DNA from: Pseudomonas syringae
GTDB lineage: Bacteria > Pseudomonadota > Gammaproteobacteria > Pseudomonadales > Pseudomonadaceae
Assembly (NCBI RefSeq): GCF_021606685.1
Contig: NZ_WKCB01000001.1
Location: forward strand, 62,001 to 126,000
Length of the DNA: 64,000 nt
Reading direction: 5' to 3'
Part shown: piece by piece, positions 47,383-56,180 of the stretch
Layout of the letters: each line of letters begins with the position of its first letter
Numbering within the stretch: position 1 is the first letter of the stretch
The notes under the pieces: model-generated
Told to the model about the DNA's origin: nothing
Seen by the model: only the letters and a program-made list of their open reading frames with translations
Databases searched by the model: none
Position numbers and translations under genes: made by a program

Positions 47383-47651
47383 GCGCTATTGAGACAATCA
47401 TACAAGCTGAGACCCCTAGGGACGTCATTCTATTTCTAACAAAAAACGAGTGCGGCATTTCCTACCCCAGACTCGACGGCCTCTACAACAGAAACAACTG
47501 GGTTAACATCCATAACAATCTTGAGCTTTTAGTACTCGTTGATCACATGACACAAGAAGGACTGATTGAACGAAGTGCAGGCATTATAAAAAGAGGCCCC
47601 AACTGGAAAGAGCCTGCCTTCGTTATCGAGCAGAAATACTCCTTTGAATAA
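47379..47651 (+). CDS. Pyocin immunity protein
   Basis: The 90-residue product overlaps the pyocin stop by 4 bases (ATGA), the usual arrangement for bacteriocin immunity genes. It has IETIIQAETPRDVILFL and LLVLVDHMTQEGLIERSAG, suggesting a winged-helix-like compact fold. The identity is inferred mainly from position; it should neutralise the toxic C-terminus of the gene before it. Confidence 0.75.
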   Translation: MSAIETIIQAETPRDVILFLTKNECGISYPRLDGLYNRNNWVNIHNNLELLVLVDHMTQEGLIERSAGIIKRGPNWKEPAFVIEQKYSFE

Positions 47652-47779
47652 TGTGTAACGCCGTTATGAAAGACAGTCCAGCTGAGGCTGGGCAATTTCT
47701 CGGCACCGCTCAACCATCGGAGTGAATTTTTAGCGCCCGCCGGAATCATTAGCTTTAGACCACCAGGATCGATGGGCCA

Positions 47780-48022
47780 ATGAATAACGCAAAACTGTTC
47801 GTGATCGACTACACCCTACAGGGCGAACCCAAGTCATTCATCATCCGCCTGGAGAAGCTCGACGCGGCTGAAGCCTGGCACTGGGCAAGCTGCGACGCTG
47901 GCGTGGGCCGTATCGGCCGTTTCGCCCGTGAACAGGTGAAAAAGACCAGCCAGGAACAGGCCGAAAGGTACGGCATCACCAACGTGCAATGGCGCCGCTC
48001 GGATGCGCGCGCTCAGGCTTGA
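47780..48022 (+). CDS. Conserved small protein, DUF6555-like
   Basis: The 80-residue product starts MNNAKLFVIDYTLQGEPKSF and has AEAWHWASCDAGVGRIGRF. It matches a Pseudomonas-wide hypothetical family that I recall as DUF6555; the label is from memory. The next gene starts 17 bases after its stop, so the two are probably cotranscribed. No function is known. Confidence 0.6.
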   Translation: MNNAKLFVIDYTLQGEPKSFIIRLEKLDAAEAWHWASCDAGVGRIGRFAREQVKKTSQEQAERYGITNVQWRRSDARAQA

Positions 48023-48038
48023 TCAAGGAGAGATACCG

Positions 48039-48311
48039 ATGGTTTTACCCGCGCAAGTCAATGGCAAGGCGCGCATTGACTACATCCAGGACACGCTGTT
48101 CGGGCCACTGGCCAAGCACGCGCAATGCCACGTGAGCTTGCAACATAAGCCCGGTTGGCTGGTGCTCAAGGTGTTCCAGCCACTGCCGGACGATTTGCAT
48201 GACGCGCAAACCGTGGTGTTTGCGCTGGAGGGGCGACGCACAGGCGGTGTGGTCAAAGACCGTCAACACCTGTCGGACCACAGCCTGCGGCTCGAGCTGG
48301 AAACCCAATAG
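48039..48311 (+). CDS. Conserved hypothetical protein (90 residues)
   Basis: The ATG at 48039 follows AAGGAGAGA; an in-frame start 12 codons earlier overlaps the preceding gene and is less likely. The sequence VSLQHKPGWLVLKVFQPLP and a basic middle suggest a small beta-rich soluble protein. No family is recognised. Confidence 0.55.
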   Translation: MVLPAQVNGKARIDYIQDTLFGPLAKHAQCHVSLQHKPGWLVLKVFQPLPDDLHDAQTVVFALEGRRTGGVVKDRQHLSDHSLRLELETQ

Positions 48312-48331
48312 CCCAAACCGGACAGGTCAAC

Positions 48332-48359
48332 TGTGGGAGGGCAAATGCCCCCTCCCACA
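48332..48359. terminator. REP-derived hairpin between convergent genes
   Basis: TGTGGGAGGG and CCCTCCCACA form a strong stem around a short loop. It sits between the gene ending at 48311 and the metallothionein gene on the opposite strand. It shares the GTGGGAGGG core of the REPIN arms. Confidence 0.65.
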
Positions 48360-48372
48360 TCTTCTGCCACAT

Positions 48373-48543
48373 TTAGCCATGAGCTGACTTGGCGCACTCA
48401 CAGCCGGTGGCCGCCGCACAGGGCTCGCCGTGCGCATGGTGCTCGGCGCATCCCTGGCAGCAATAGCCTTTACCGTCCTTCATCACCGCATCAACACCCA
48501 GCACACATTTGCAATGTGGGCAGGCACAGGTTTTATCGGGCAT
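48373..48543 (-). CDS. Bacterial metallothionein (BmtA/SmtA type)
   Basis: This 56-residue gene encodes MPDKTCACPHCKCVLGVDAV and continues KDGKGYCCQGCAEHHAHGEP and GCECAKSAHG. It has ten cysteines in CxCxxCxC, CCxxC and CxC arrangements, plus histidines, as in Pseudomonas metallothioneins that bind zinc and cadmium. The length is typical. No metal-responsive operator was identified upstream. Confidence 0.92.
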   Translation of the reverse strand: MPDKTCACPHCKCVLGVDAVMKDGKGYCCQGCAEHHAHGEPCAAATGCECAKSAHG

Positions 48544-48632
48544 GCTCAGACTCCTTCTTCATGGTCGTCCCGGTGCGGCGGGCGCCGGCACCTTATGCAG
48601 TGACTGCGGCCCGCCGTCGATGGTTCAAACCA

Positions 48633-49085
48633 TCATTGGCTACGCGTATTGCTGCGGTACATGAACACCAGCGCCACCGCCAGACACACCATTGCCAGAA
48701 TCCGGCTGCCAGACAGCTCGATGGCCGGGTTGCCCAGCCAGCCGAAGTTATCGATCAGCATGCCCATGCCCAACTGCCCGGTGATCACCGCAACAGTGGC
48801 AACGGCAGTGCCCACCACCGGCACCGCGCCGACCATGACCATCATGTACACCACGCCGAACAGGGCGCCGGTCAGTTGCCACTTGGGCACTTCCAGCAGG
48901 CTCACAGCCTGGGCCGGTTCGAAGAAGAAAATAAGCAGCGCAGTGACCAGGGCGCCGACCGCAAAGGTCACCAGGCTGCTGCGCAGCACACCCACCGTCT
49001 GGCCCAGCCGACCATTGATTGCCGCTTGCACACTGAGTACCGCGCCCGCCGCAACCACTACCACCAATAACAGAATCAGATTCAT
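48633..49085 (-). CDS. DMT-family transporter half (YdcZ/DUF606), second subunit
   Basis: The 150-residue product has five hydrophobic segments, with AINGRLGQTVGVLRSSLVTF and VVGTAVATVAVITGQLGMGM typical of YdcZ/DUF606. The ATG at 49085 is chosen over a start six codons upstream. It begins 4 bases after the stop of the paired gene at 49090. Two half-size DMT proteins encoded in tandem probably form a heterodimer. Confidence 0.82.
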   Translation of the reverse strand: MNLILLLVVVVAAGAVLSVQAAINGRLGQTVGVLRSSLVTFAVGALVTALLIFFFEPAQAVSLLEVPKWQLTGALFGVVYMMVMVGAVPVVGTAVATVAVITGQLGMGMLIDNFGWLGNPAIELSGSRILAMVCLAVALVFMYRSNTRSQ

Positions 49086-49089
49086 CACC

Positions 49090-49578
49090 TTACCCTCGTG
49101 CAATCAGAACCAGCGCCGCCACAATCAGCGCCAGGGCAATCCAGCGCTCGCCATTCACGCGTTTACGCGCCGTGCCGAACCAGCCGAAATGGTCGATCAA
49201 CACGCTCTTGCCGACCTGGCCGGACAAGATCGCGATCATGGTCATCGCAATGCCGATATGCGGTGTGGCGAGGGTCAGTACCACCACATACATCGGCCCC
49301 AAAAAGCCGCCGATCAGCTGCCAGCGCGGCAGGTCGGTCAACGCCGGGCCCTTTTGCGGGCCGCTGAACAGCAGCAGCAAAAACAGGATCGCCGAGCCGA
49401 CGCCAAAAATGCTCAGGGTCGCCCACAAATGCCCAACCTGGACACCCAGCGGCCCGAGCAAGCCGGCTTCCACCGACAGCCCCATGCCGGCCATGATCAC
49501 CAGCGGCAGCAACAACAACCGTAGAAGGTTTTTTTTCGGCGTAGCCTGCGCTACACCCTCGATGGAACTGGCCTGCAT
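49090..49578 (-). CDS. DMT-family transporter half (YdcZ/DUF606), first subunit
   Basis: The 162-residue product has five hydrophobic segments. It shares IGIAMTMIAILSGQVGKSVL and DHFGWFG with its downstream neighbour, marking an old tandem duplication. It starts divergently from a LysR-type regulator that may control it. The substrate is unknown. Confidence 0.82.
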   Translation of the reverse strand: MQASSIEGVAQATPKKNLLRLLLLPLVIMAGMGLSVEAGLLGPLGVQVGHLWATLSIFGVGSAILFLLLLFSGPQKGPALTDLPRWQLIGGFLGPMYVVVLTLATPHIGIAMTMIAILSGQVGKSVLIDHFGWFGTARKRVNGERWIALALIVAALVLIARG

Positions 49579-49695
49579 ACATCACCTGCGCGTCAAGAAA
49601 GGAAACATGGCGCGCATTATCCGGTGGCTGTCCTGTGCGATAAATGGGAGCATGCGTACAACACCTTTGCGCATTACGCACAGCACGAGGCCACG

Positions 49696-50628
49696 ATGCA
49701 GGGTTTGAATGAACTGAGTTTCAAGGCGCTGCGCCTGTTCGTCGCGGTGCTGGACTACGGCAGCTTTTCCCAAGTGGCGCGCCGCGAGGGCCTCGCGCCC
49801 TCCTCGATCTCCCGGCAAATCCAGCTGATGGAACAGGCCCTCGGCCAGCAGCTGCTCTATCGCCACACCCGCGCGGTCAGCCCCACCGAGGCGGGGCGCC
49901 TGCTCGGGCGGCATGCGCGCCTGATGCTCGAGCAACTGGAAGCCGCTGGCCAGGCCCTGCAGGAACAGGAAAGCGAACCCACCGGCCTGGTGCGCATCAA
50001 CGCACCGATGGTGTTCGGCCAGCGTCACCTGTCGCCGTGGCTGGGCGAATTGTGCCGGCGCTATCCCAAGCTGCAATTGGATATCCAGCAGACCGACACG
50101 TACGTCGACCCCCTGCAGGACGGCACCGACCTGATGTTCCGCATTGGCGTGCTCAACGACTCCAGCATGCAGGCGCGCATTTTTGCCCCCCAGCGCTTTC
50201 GCCTGGCCGCCAGCCCGGCCTACCTGGCCCGGCATGGCACACCGCAGCACCCCGACGAACTGATCAACCACCAGTGCCTGGCCTACAAAGGCATCACGGG
50301 GCAGCAACGCTGGTTCTTCCGCCGTGATCAGGGCGACTGGAAGCCCTACAGCGTCAAAGGCCCCATCACCGGCAACCACGCCGACACCCTTACCCACGCC
50401 GCCGAACAGGGTCTTGGGCTGGTGGTTTTTCCGTCCTGGCTGATCGGAGAAGGCCTCCGCGCAGGCACCTTGCAGGCGGTGCTGACCGACTACGAAGTGG
50501 CGACAACCCTGGAACCGCAGCAGATTGCCGCGCTATGGCCCGGCAGCCGGCGCCTGTCGTTGAAGGTGCGCACGGTGATTGATTACTTTGTGGAGTGTTT
50601 CGGGGTCGTGCCGTATTGGGATCGATGA
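49696..50628 (+). CDS. LysR-family transcriptional regulator
   Basis: The 310-residue product has an N-terminal winged helix (FVAVLDYGSFSQVARREGL, PSSISRQIQLME) and a type-2 periplasmic-binding-like effector domain. The ATG at 49696 follows GAGG and is where LysR homology begins. It is divergent from the DUF606 pair, its likely target. Confidence 0.88.
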   Translation: MQGLNELSFKALRLFVAVLDYGSFSQVARREGLAPSSISRQIQLMEQALGQQLLYRHTRAVSPTEAGRLLGRHARLMLEQLEAAGQALQEQESEPTGLVRINAPMVFGQRHLSPWLGELCRRYPKLQLDIQQTDTYVDPLQDGTDLMFRIGVLNDSSMQARIFAPQRFRLAASPAYLARHGTPQHPDELINHQCLAYKGITGQQRWFFRRDQGDWKPYSVKGPITGNHADTLTHAAEQGLGLVVFPSWLIGEGLRAGTLQAVLTDYEVATTLEPQQIAALWPGSRRLSLKVRTVIDYFVECFGVVPYWDR

Positions 50629-50772
50629 TTGCCCAGACTTTTTGAGGAATTTTCCTTCTCGAAAAAGTAGGCCCGTTCTGATTTTACTGGCCAGTATCCC
50701 TGCATCTGTCGACCACTCTTTGATAGCTCGCCTAGTTTTGGCTATTTTTGGCCAAAATATGGGGAAAGCCAC

Positions 50773-50907
50773 ATGATTACCGTACCCGTGGGTAAATCCA
50801 AAGGTCGGCGAATGGGTGCAATGAAAGGGAAGCTCTTCATCCCTGAAGACTTTGACGCCGCCTTACCTGACGATCTATTGGCTACCTTCGAAGGCAGTCC
50901 TTCATGA
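50773..50907 (+). pseudogene. Phd/YefM-type antitoxin remnant (C-terminal part only)
   Basis: The 44-codon frame has MGAMKGKLFIPEDFDAALP and DDLLATFEG, which is the toxin-binding tail of Phd-like antitoxins (GxLKGKxxIxxDFDxPLPxxxL). The DNA-binding N-terminus, usually about 40-50 residues, is absent; only a short unrelated start remains. It overlaps the vapC start by 4 bases. Confidence 0.55.
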
Positions 50908-51282
50908 GAGTGCTGTTGGATACCCATATCCTGCTATGGGTACTCACTGATGACCCCCCGGTTATCCAATAAAGCAAAAAAGCTGATTGAGAATGCAGCG
51001 GAAATTTACATCAGCGCTGCCACATTTTGGGAGATGGCAATCAAGATCGGTCTGGGAAGACTCACCGTCGACCTGGATGAAATCCGTGAGTACTGCCTGG
51101 ACAGCGGATTCGTCGAACTGCCCCTCACCTCAGAACACGCGATTGCGCTAAAAGACCTCGAACACCCTCACAAAGCCCCTTTCGGCCGGCTCATTGTTGC
51201 AACAGCCATGAGCGAACCGATGAAGTTATTGACCACTGATCAACAGGTCGCCCGCTACACTTCCTTGGCGATCCTTGTTTAG
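50904..51282 (+). pseudogene. VapC-type PIN toxin with a frameshift at a run of six C
   Basis: From the ATG at 50904 the frame reads MRVLLDTHILLWVLTDD and then stops at 50970-50972. Shifting by one base at CCCCCC (50954-50959) continues as PRLSNKAKKLIENA, SAATFWEMAIKIG, and on to the natural end at 51282. The PIN acidic residues (Asp in LLDTH, Glu in FWEMA) are present, so the protein would be complete with five C. It may be a mutation, a phase-variable tract or a sequencing error. Confidence 0.75.
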
Positions 51283-51298
51283 TCCCGCCCGACTTCGA

Positions 51299-52618
51299 TC
51301 AAAACACCCACTGCCCAATCAACCACGCATTCGCCCCGCTGATCACGGCAAACAGAAACCACGCCAACACCCGAGTAGGCAGGCGGTTGACGAACGGCCC
51401 CATCAGTTGCTTATCGCCGGTCATGCGGATCAACGGGTACAGCGCAAACGGCAATTGCAGGCTGAGCACCACCTGGCTGAGGATCAGCAGCTTGCCGATG
51501 GCGTCGTCGCCCATCAGCCACACCCCGAGAAACGCCGGGATCAGCGCCAAGCCCCGGGTGATCAGGCGACGTTGCCAGCAAGGGATACGCAAATTGAGGT
51601 AGCCCTCCATAATCACCTGACCGGCGATGGTGCCGGTAAAGGTCGAGCTTTGTCCGGAGGCCAGCAAGGCAACACCGAACAGGATGCTGGCAAATGCGCC
51701 GCCCACCAACGGGTCAAGCAGGTGATAGGCGTCCTGGATCTCGACCACGTCGGTGTGACCGGTCTTGTGGAAAGCGGCGGCGGCGAGAACCAGGATCGCG
51801 GCGTTGACCAGCAGCGCCAGGGCCAGGGAGCCGATGGTGTCGATACGCGCCAGCTTGACCGCGTCCTGTTTGCTGGCGAGGTCTTTGCCGATCAGCCGGG
51901 TTTGCACGATTGAACTGTGCAGATAAAGGTTGTGCGGCATCACTGTGGCACCGAGGATGCCGATGGCCAGGTACAGCGGCGCGGCATCGCTGATGGCCGA
52001 CAGTGACGGCGTGAAGCCGCTGAACACGTCCGGCCAATAGGGTTTGATCAGCACCAGCTCGATGAAGAAACACACGCCGATGGTTGCCACCAGCGCCAGC
52101 ATGATCGCCTCCAGGCGGCGAAAGCCCCGGTTTTGCAAGGCCAGGATCAGCAAGGTGTCAAAGGCGGTGATGACGATACCGGTGGTCAACGACACCCCCA
52201 GCAGCAAATGAAACGCCAGGGCGCAGCCGAGCACTTCGGCGAGGTCGGTGGCAATGATGGAGATTTCCGCCAGCACCCACTGGGTCCGCGCCGAGCGCCG
52301 GCTGTAGCGCTCGCGACACAGTTGCGCCAAGTCCTTGCCGGTAGCAATGCCCAGCCGCGAGCACAGGCACTGCACGGCCATCCCCGCCAGGCTGGCCAGC
52401 AACACCACGAACAACAGGCTGTAGCCATAGCGCGACCCGGCTTCGATGGCGGTCGCCCAGTTACCGGGGTCCATGTAGCCGATGGAAATCAGCAGCCCGG
52501 GCCCGGCGAACATCAGCACGCGCTTGAAAAAGGAAGCCTTGGGGTCAACGGCGACAGAGCCGGCCACTTCCGGCGGGCAGAAGGGGGCGGTAGCAATTTT
52601 TGGCAGGCTGAATTTCAC
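51299..52618 (-). CDS. mntH: Nramp-family divalent metal transporter MntH
   Basis: The 439-residue protein has about 11 hydrophobic segments, with the metal-site motif GYMDPGNWATAIEAGS in helix 1 and GATVMPHNLYLHSS in helix 6. ASGQSSTFTGTIAGQ matches the Nramp consensus transport signature. It imports Mn(II), with Fe(II) possible, coupled to protons. Confidence 0.93.
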   Translation of the reverse strand: MKFSLPKIATAPFCPPEVAGSVAVDPKASFFKRVLMFAGPGLLISIGYMDPGNWATAIEAGSRYGYSLLFVVLLASLAGMAVQCLCSRLGIATGKDLAQLCRERYSRRSARTQWVLAEISIIATDLAEVLGCALAFHLLLGVSLTTGIVITAFDTLLILALQNRGFRRLEAIMLALVATIGVCFFIELVLIKPYWPDVFSGFTPSLSAISDAAPLYLAIGILGATVMPHNLYLHSSIVQTRLIGKDLASKQDAVKLARIDTIGSLALALLVNAAILVLAAAAFHKTGHTDVVEIQDAYHLLDPLVGGAFASILFGVALLASGQSSTFTGTIAGQVIMEGYLNLRIPCWQRRLITRGLALIPAFLGVWLMGDDAIGKLLILSQVVLSLQLPFALYPLIRMTGDKQLMGPFVNRLPTRVLAWFLFAVISGANAWLIGQWVF

Positions 52619-52656
52619 GCGGCATCCCAGGCAAACACACTAGACAGGCGCGCAGC

Positions 52657-54213
52657 TTAGCAGTCGGACGCAACCGTGCGCATCACCGTGTCCCGCGGCA
52701 AGTCAAACGCCTCCACCACTTGCACCACCAGGTCCATCTCCTGGTTCAGCGCCTCACGCTCCATGCGCTGGCGAATCACCCCGACCACCAGCACCGCCAG
52801 GGTCGTGATCGAATACGCCGGGCCGGAAAACGCACGCACCCCAGTCACCAGCAGCATGGCAGCCGCCAGCGCCTGCCCCACCACCGGGATCGCCGTCGCC
52901 GCGCCACGGCGCAGGATAAACCCGGTCAGCCCGGCCAATGCCGTACCGCTCAAGGCGGTGGTGGCGGAGCGGCCGACATTGATGCGGTTGAACACACCCT
53001 GCTCTTTTTGCGCGGCCGCCTTGAGCTCAGCGTCGAATACCTGCCGGTCGGCATTGCTGAGCTTGTCCTTGTACTGCTCGATGAGTGTTTGCGCGACCTG
53101 GGCTTCCAGGTCAGCCAGCGCCACGGTTGCCAGCGGCTCGGCAAACTTGATGTCCAGGCGCTGCGCTACATCCTCGGCAATCTGGCGGTAACTGACGCCA
53201 TGGCCACGGGCCAGGTTCATAAACGTATCGCCGCCCATGCGCTGCAATTCGATTGCCAGCTTGAGCGGCTCGCGCACGGTGGCGTCGATCGATGCGCTGC
53301 GCTTTTGCGCCATCAACTCAGCGAGAAACCGCAACTCCTCCGGCCGCGCCTGCACCAGCGCCGGGAACAGCTCCGCATCCTCTTCGGCGAAGCGCACTTC
53401 GCTGCTGCGCTGATCGGTGCGGATCAGGCCGCGCCGCTCGTGCAGCAGGTCGGTGTACTGCACCACGGTCTGCAGTTGCGGCCAATAGGCAGCGTGATCG
53501 AAGGTGGCCAAGTGCACATTGGTGACCTTGGCCTTGAGCGCCGGGGTCAGCGGGATCGCGTATCGACCGATGCAGCGCTCGGTGTCGGGCTTCATGGCCA
53601 GCGCCCAGTCCTTGCTGGAGTGGCAGTTGATGACCCGCCCCTTGAGCGGCGCCGACACTTCATCCCAAGGGCTGGAGGTGCAGATAGCGCCGCCCATCAA
53701 CAGCAGGTTGTCCAGGGGCAGCTCGCGCGCGGTCTGCGGGTTGGCCAGTAGGCTCTTGACCAGAATCCGCGCGCCCAGGGAGTGGCCAATCAAGTTGATG
53801 CGCCGCACCTGCAGTGACTCACCGTGCAGGTAAGCGGCGAGTTCCGGCAGCAGGCTCCTGGCCACTTCGTCTACACGGGCCTCGACGCTTTTGTAGTGAT
53901 CGAGGAAATACGCAATCGCCTTGCCCACCCCCACCGTCGCCGCGCCCAGGCTGCCGCCGCCGAGCATCGCGCCGATCACATCCTTGAAGGGCGCGAACAG
54001 GTTCTCCAGGAAGTGCCCCGCCGGCCAGAACAGCATCAGGTTGGTCGAGCCTTCGATACCCGCCAGCTGTGCCTTGAAGCTACCGAGTTGTTGGCGGTTG
54101 AAGAACGCCGAGTAACCGTGCACATAGAGATTGAGCACATCCCCCTGAGGCTCGCCACACAACAGGAACGTGGGCTTGCGGGTGCGGTGCATTTCATCCC
54201 ACTGGTGCTGCAT
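52657..54213 (-). CDS. DUF726 alpha/beta-hydrolase-like membrane-associated protein
   Basis: The 518-residue product (ATG 54213, AGGAG upstream) contains the nucleophile elbow INLIGHSLGARILVKSL near residue 160 and LPLDNLLLMGGAICTSS, characteristic of DUF726/TMCO4-like proteins. Hydrophobic segments near 430-480 suggest membrane association. The substrate is unknown. The open frame extends upstream into the AraC gene, which is spurious. Confidence 0.8.
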   Translation of the reverse strand: MQHQWDEMHRTRKPTFLLCGEPQGDVLNLYVHGYSAFFNRQQLGSFKAQLAGIEGSTNLMLFWPAGHFLENLFAPFKDVIGAMLGGGSLGAATVGVGKAIAYFLDHYKSVEARVDEVARSLLPELAAYLHGESLQVRRINLIGHSLGARILVKSLLANPQTARELPLDNLLLMGGAICTSSPWDEVSAPLKGRVINCHSSKDWALAMKPDTERCIGRYAIPLTPALKAKVTNVHLATFDHAAYWPQLQTVVQYTDLLHERRGLIRTDQRSSEVRFAEEDAELFPALVQARPEELRFLAELMAQKRSASIDATVREPLKLAIELQRMGGDTFMNLARGHGVSYRQIAEDVAQRLDIKFAEPLATVALADLEAQVAQTLIEQYKDKLSNADRQVFDAELKAAAQKEQGVFNRINVGRSATTALSGTALAGLTGFILRRGAATAIPVVGQALAAAMLLVTGVRAFSGPAYSITTLAVLVVGVIRQRMEREALNQEMDLVVQVVEAFDLPRDTVMRTVASDC

Positions 54214-54313
54214 GGGCCGGTGACTCCTGGTAACGATGGACGGCGATAGTAACAAAGGACAACGCGCAACGCCGTACCGCTGGGTAAATGCGCCTGGCGA
54301 ACTGTCGCGTCCT

Positions 54314-55111
54314 TCAGAACATCGACGTCGCCTTCGACTTGGCCAGGTAGCGCGCCGGTGAATCCCCCAGGTTGCGGCGAAACACCGAGGTGAAGGCGCT
54401 GGAACTGCTGAAGCCCAATGCGAACGCCACGTCGGTGATCGAGGCCCCCTGGCTGAGTCGCGCGGTGGCCTCCAACAGGCAGACCTGCTGGCGCCACGCC
54501 ACAAACGTCATGCCGGTGCACTCACGGAAGTTACGCGTAAAGGTGCGCCGGCTCATACTCGACCAATCCGCCATCTCGCCGATGGAGATTTTCTGCGTGG
54601 GCGCGTCCATAAAGCGCTGACAGGCCCGCGCCAAACGCGACTCGCACGGCAGCGGCGCACTGAGCGGCAGCTCGGGCATGGCGCCGATTTCATCGATCAG
54701 CAGGGTCAGCACGCAGCGCTCGCGCTCACTGGGCGAAGCGGATGGCTCGATGGCCAGCGCGGCCTCCAGCAGGTGCCGCAGCAATGGCGATACGCCGAAC
54801 ACCTGGCAACGCTTGTGCAACCCCGCACGCCGCGCCGCGTCCTCGTTGAGGTAGGTATTGAGCATCACCACATCACCGCGCATCTGCATCTCGTGCGCCA
54901 CCCCGCCCGGTACCCAGATCGCGCGTTGTGGCGGCACCACCCAATTGCCCAGGTCGGTGAACATTGTCAGCGCGCCGGTGGCGGCGTAGGCGAATTGCCC
55001 ACGGCGGTGGGTGTGCCGGGCAAACACGGTGCCCGACGCGTACTCGCGCAGCGTCACCACCGCGTCAGCGCTGTTGGGTTGATAGGGCAAAAAGGCAGGG
55101 ATCGGCGACAT
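54314..55111 (-). CDS. AraC-family regulator
   Basis: The 265-residue product combines a cupin domain (FARHTHRRGQFAYAATGALT, VVPPQRAIWVPGGVAHEM) with an AraC DNA-binding domain (MSRRTFTRNFRECTGMTFVA, DVAFALGFSSSSAFTSVFRR). It is divergent from the EamA exporter gene, its likely target. Confidence 0.88.
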   Translation of the reverse strand: MSPIPAFLPYQPNSADAVVTLREYASGTVFARHTHRRGQFAYAATGALTMFTDLGNWVVPPQRAIWVPGGVAHEMQMRGDVVMLNTYLNEDAARRAGLHKRCQVFGVSPLLRHLLEAALAIEPSASPSERERCVLTLLIDEIGAMPELPLSAPLPCESRLARACQRFMDAPTQKISIGEMADWSSMSRRTFTRNFRECTGMTFVAWRQQVCLLEATARLSQGASITDVAFALGFSSSSAFTSVFRRNLGDSPARYLAKSKATSMF

Positions 55112-55234
55112 GGCCCGATTTTGTCAAAGTACGACCTGACATAGCAAGCGGGCCATCAGCGCGACCACTAGAATCGCTGCGCCCCCAGCGTGCTTTATGT
55201 CGATGGGGTATTCGCGACATCAAGGAAGGCTCCC

Positions 55235-56128
55235 ATGCTGAAAAAACATGTATTACTCGCCGTGCTCGTCACCCTGGTGTGGGGCGTGAATTTCCCCATC
55301 ACCAAACTGGGCCTGCGCGCAATCGACCCGTTCGTACTGACGGGCATCCGCTTCGCCCTCGCCGCCTTGCCGCTGGTGTTCTTCATCAAGCGCCCGGCCG
55401 TGAAATTGCGCTATGTAGCCGCCTACGGCTTTATCTTCGGATTGGGCATGTGGGGCGTGATCAACTACGGAATCCAGGTGGGCGTGAGCCCGGGCATCGC
55501 CTCATTGATCATCCAACTCAGCGTGTTTTTCACCATGGGCTGGGGCTTTGTGCTGTTCAAGGAAAAGATCCGTGGCGCGCAGAAGCTCGGTGCGCTGCTG
55601 GCCCTGATCGGCCTGGCAGGGATCATCTCCACCCAGGACGGCAACCATGCGGTGCTGGGGGTCATGCTGATCGTACTCAGCGCGGTGGCCTGGAGCGTGG
55701 GCAACGTGATCATCAAGAAATCCGCGGTCAAGGAGATCTTCGCCTTCATGGTGTGGGCCAGCCTGATCCCACCGATTCCGCTGTTTCTTACCGCTTGGCT
55801 GATGCACGGCAGCGCCGCGTTCGCAGGCCTGTACACAAGCCTCGATTGGACGGCGAGCCTGTCCATCCTGTTCCAGGTGTACCTGGCCACGCACTTTGCC
55901 TACTGGGGCTGGAACTCGCTGCTCAAGCTGTACCCGGTGTCGACCGTGGCGCCGCTGTCGCTGTTGATTCCGGTGTTCGGCATCAGCAGTTCGATGCTGA
56001 TTATCGGCGAGCGTATTTCCACGCCGAACCTGATTTCGATCGGGATCATCATCGCCGGGCTGGCCGTGGGGCTGTATCGCAAGCCGGACGAAAGAACGCC
56101 CCTCAAAAACACAATTATCGAGGTGTAA
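55235..56128 (+). CDS. EamA/DMT-family exporter
   Basis: The 297-residue membrane protein has ten hydrophobic segments in two repeats (LAVLVTLVWGVNFPITKLGL, and later LATHFAYWGWNSLLKLYPVS). It resembles the RhaT/EamA amino-acid and metabolite exporters. The ATG at 55235 follows AAGGAAGG. Confidence 0.87.
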   Translation: MLKKHVLLAVLVTLVWGVNFPITKLGLRAIDPFVLTGIRFALAALPLVFFIKRPAVKLRYVAAYGFIFGLGMWGVINYGIQVGVSPGIASLIIQLSVFFTMGWGFVLFKEKIRGAQKLGALLALIGLAGIISTQDGNHAVLGVMLIVLSAVAWSVGNVIIKKSAVKEIFAFMVWASLIPPIPLFLTAWLMHGSAAFAGLYTSLDWTASLSILFQVYLATHFAYWGWNSLLKLYPVSTVAPLSLLIPVFGISSSMLIIGERISTPNLISIGIIIAGLAVGLYRKPDERTPLKNTIIEV

Positions 56129-56180
56129 AAAGCGCTCTAATACGCTCCTGTTGATTGCTTTATAGATCCTGGAGTTCGCA

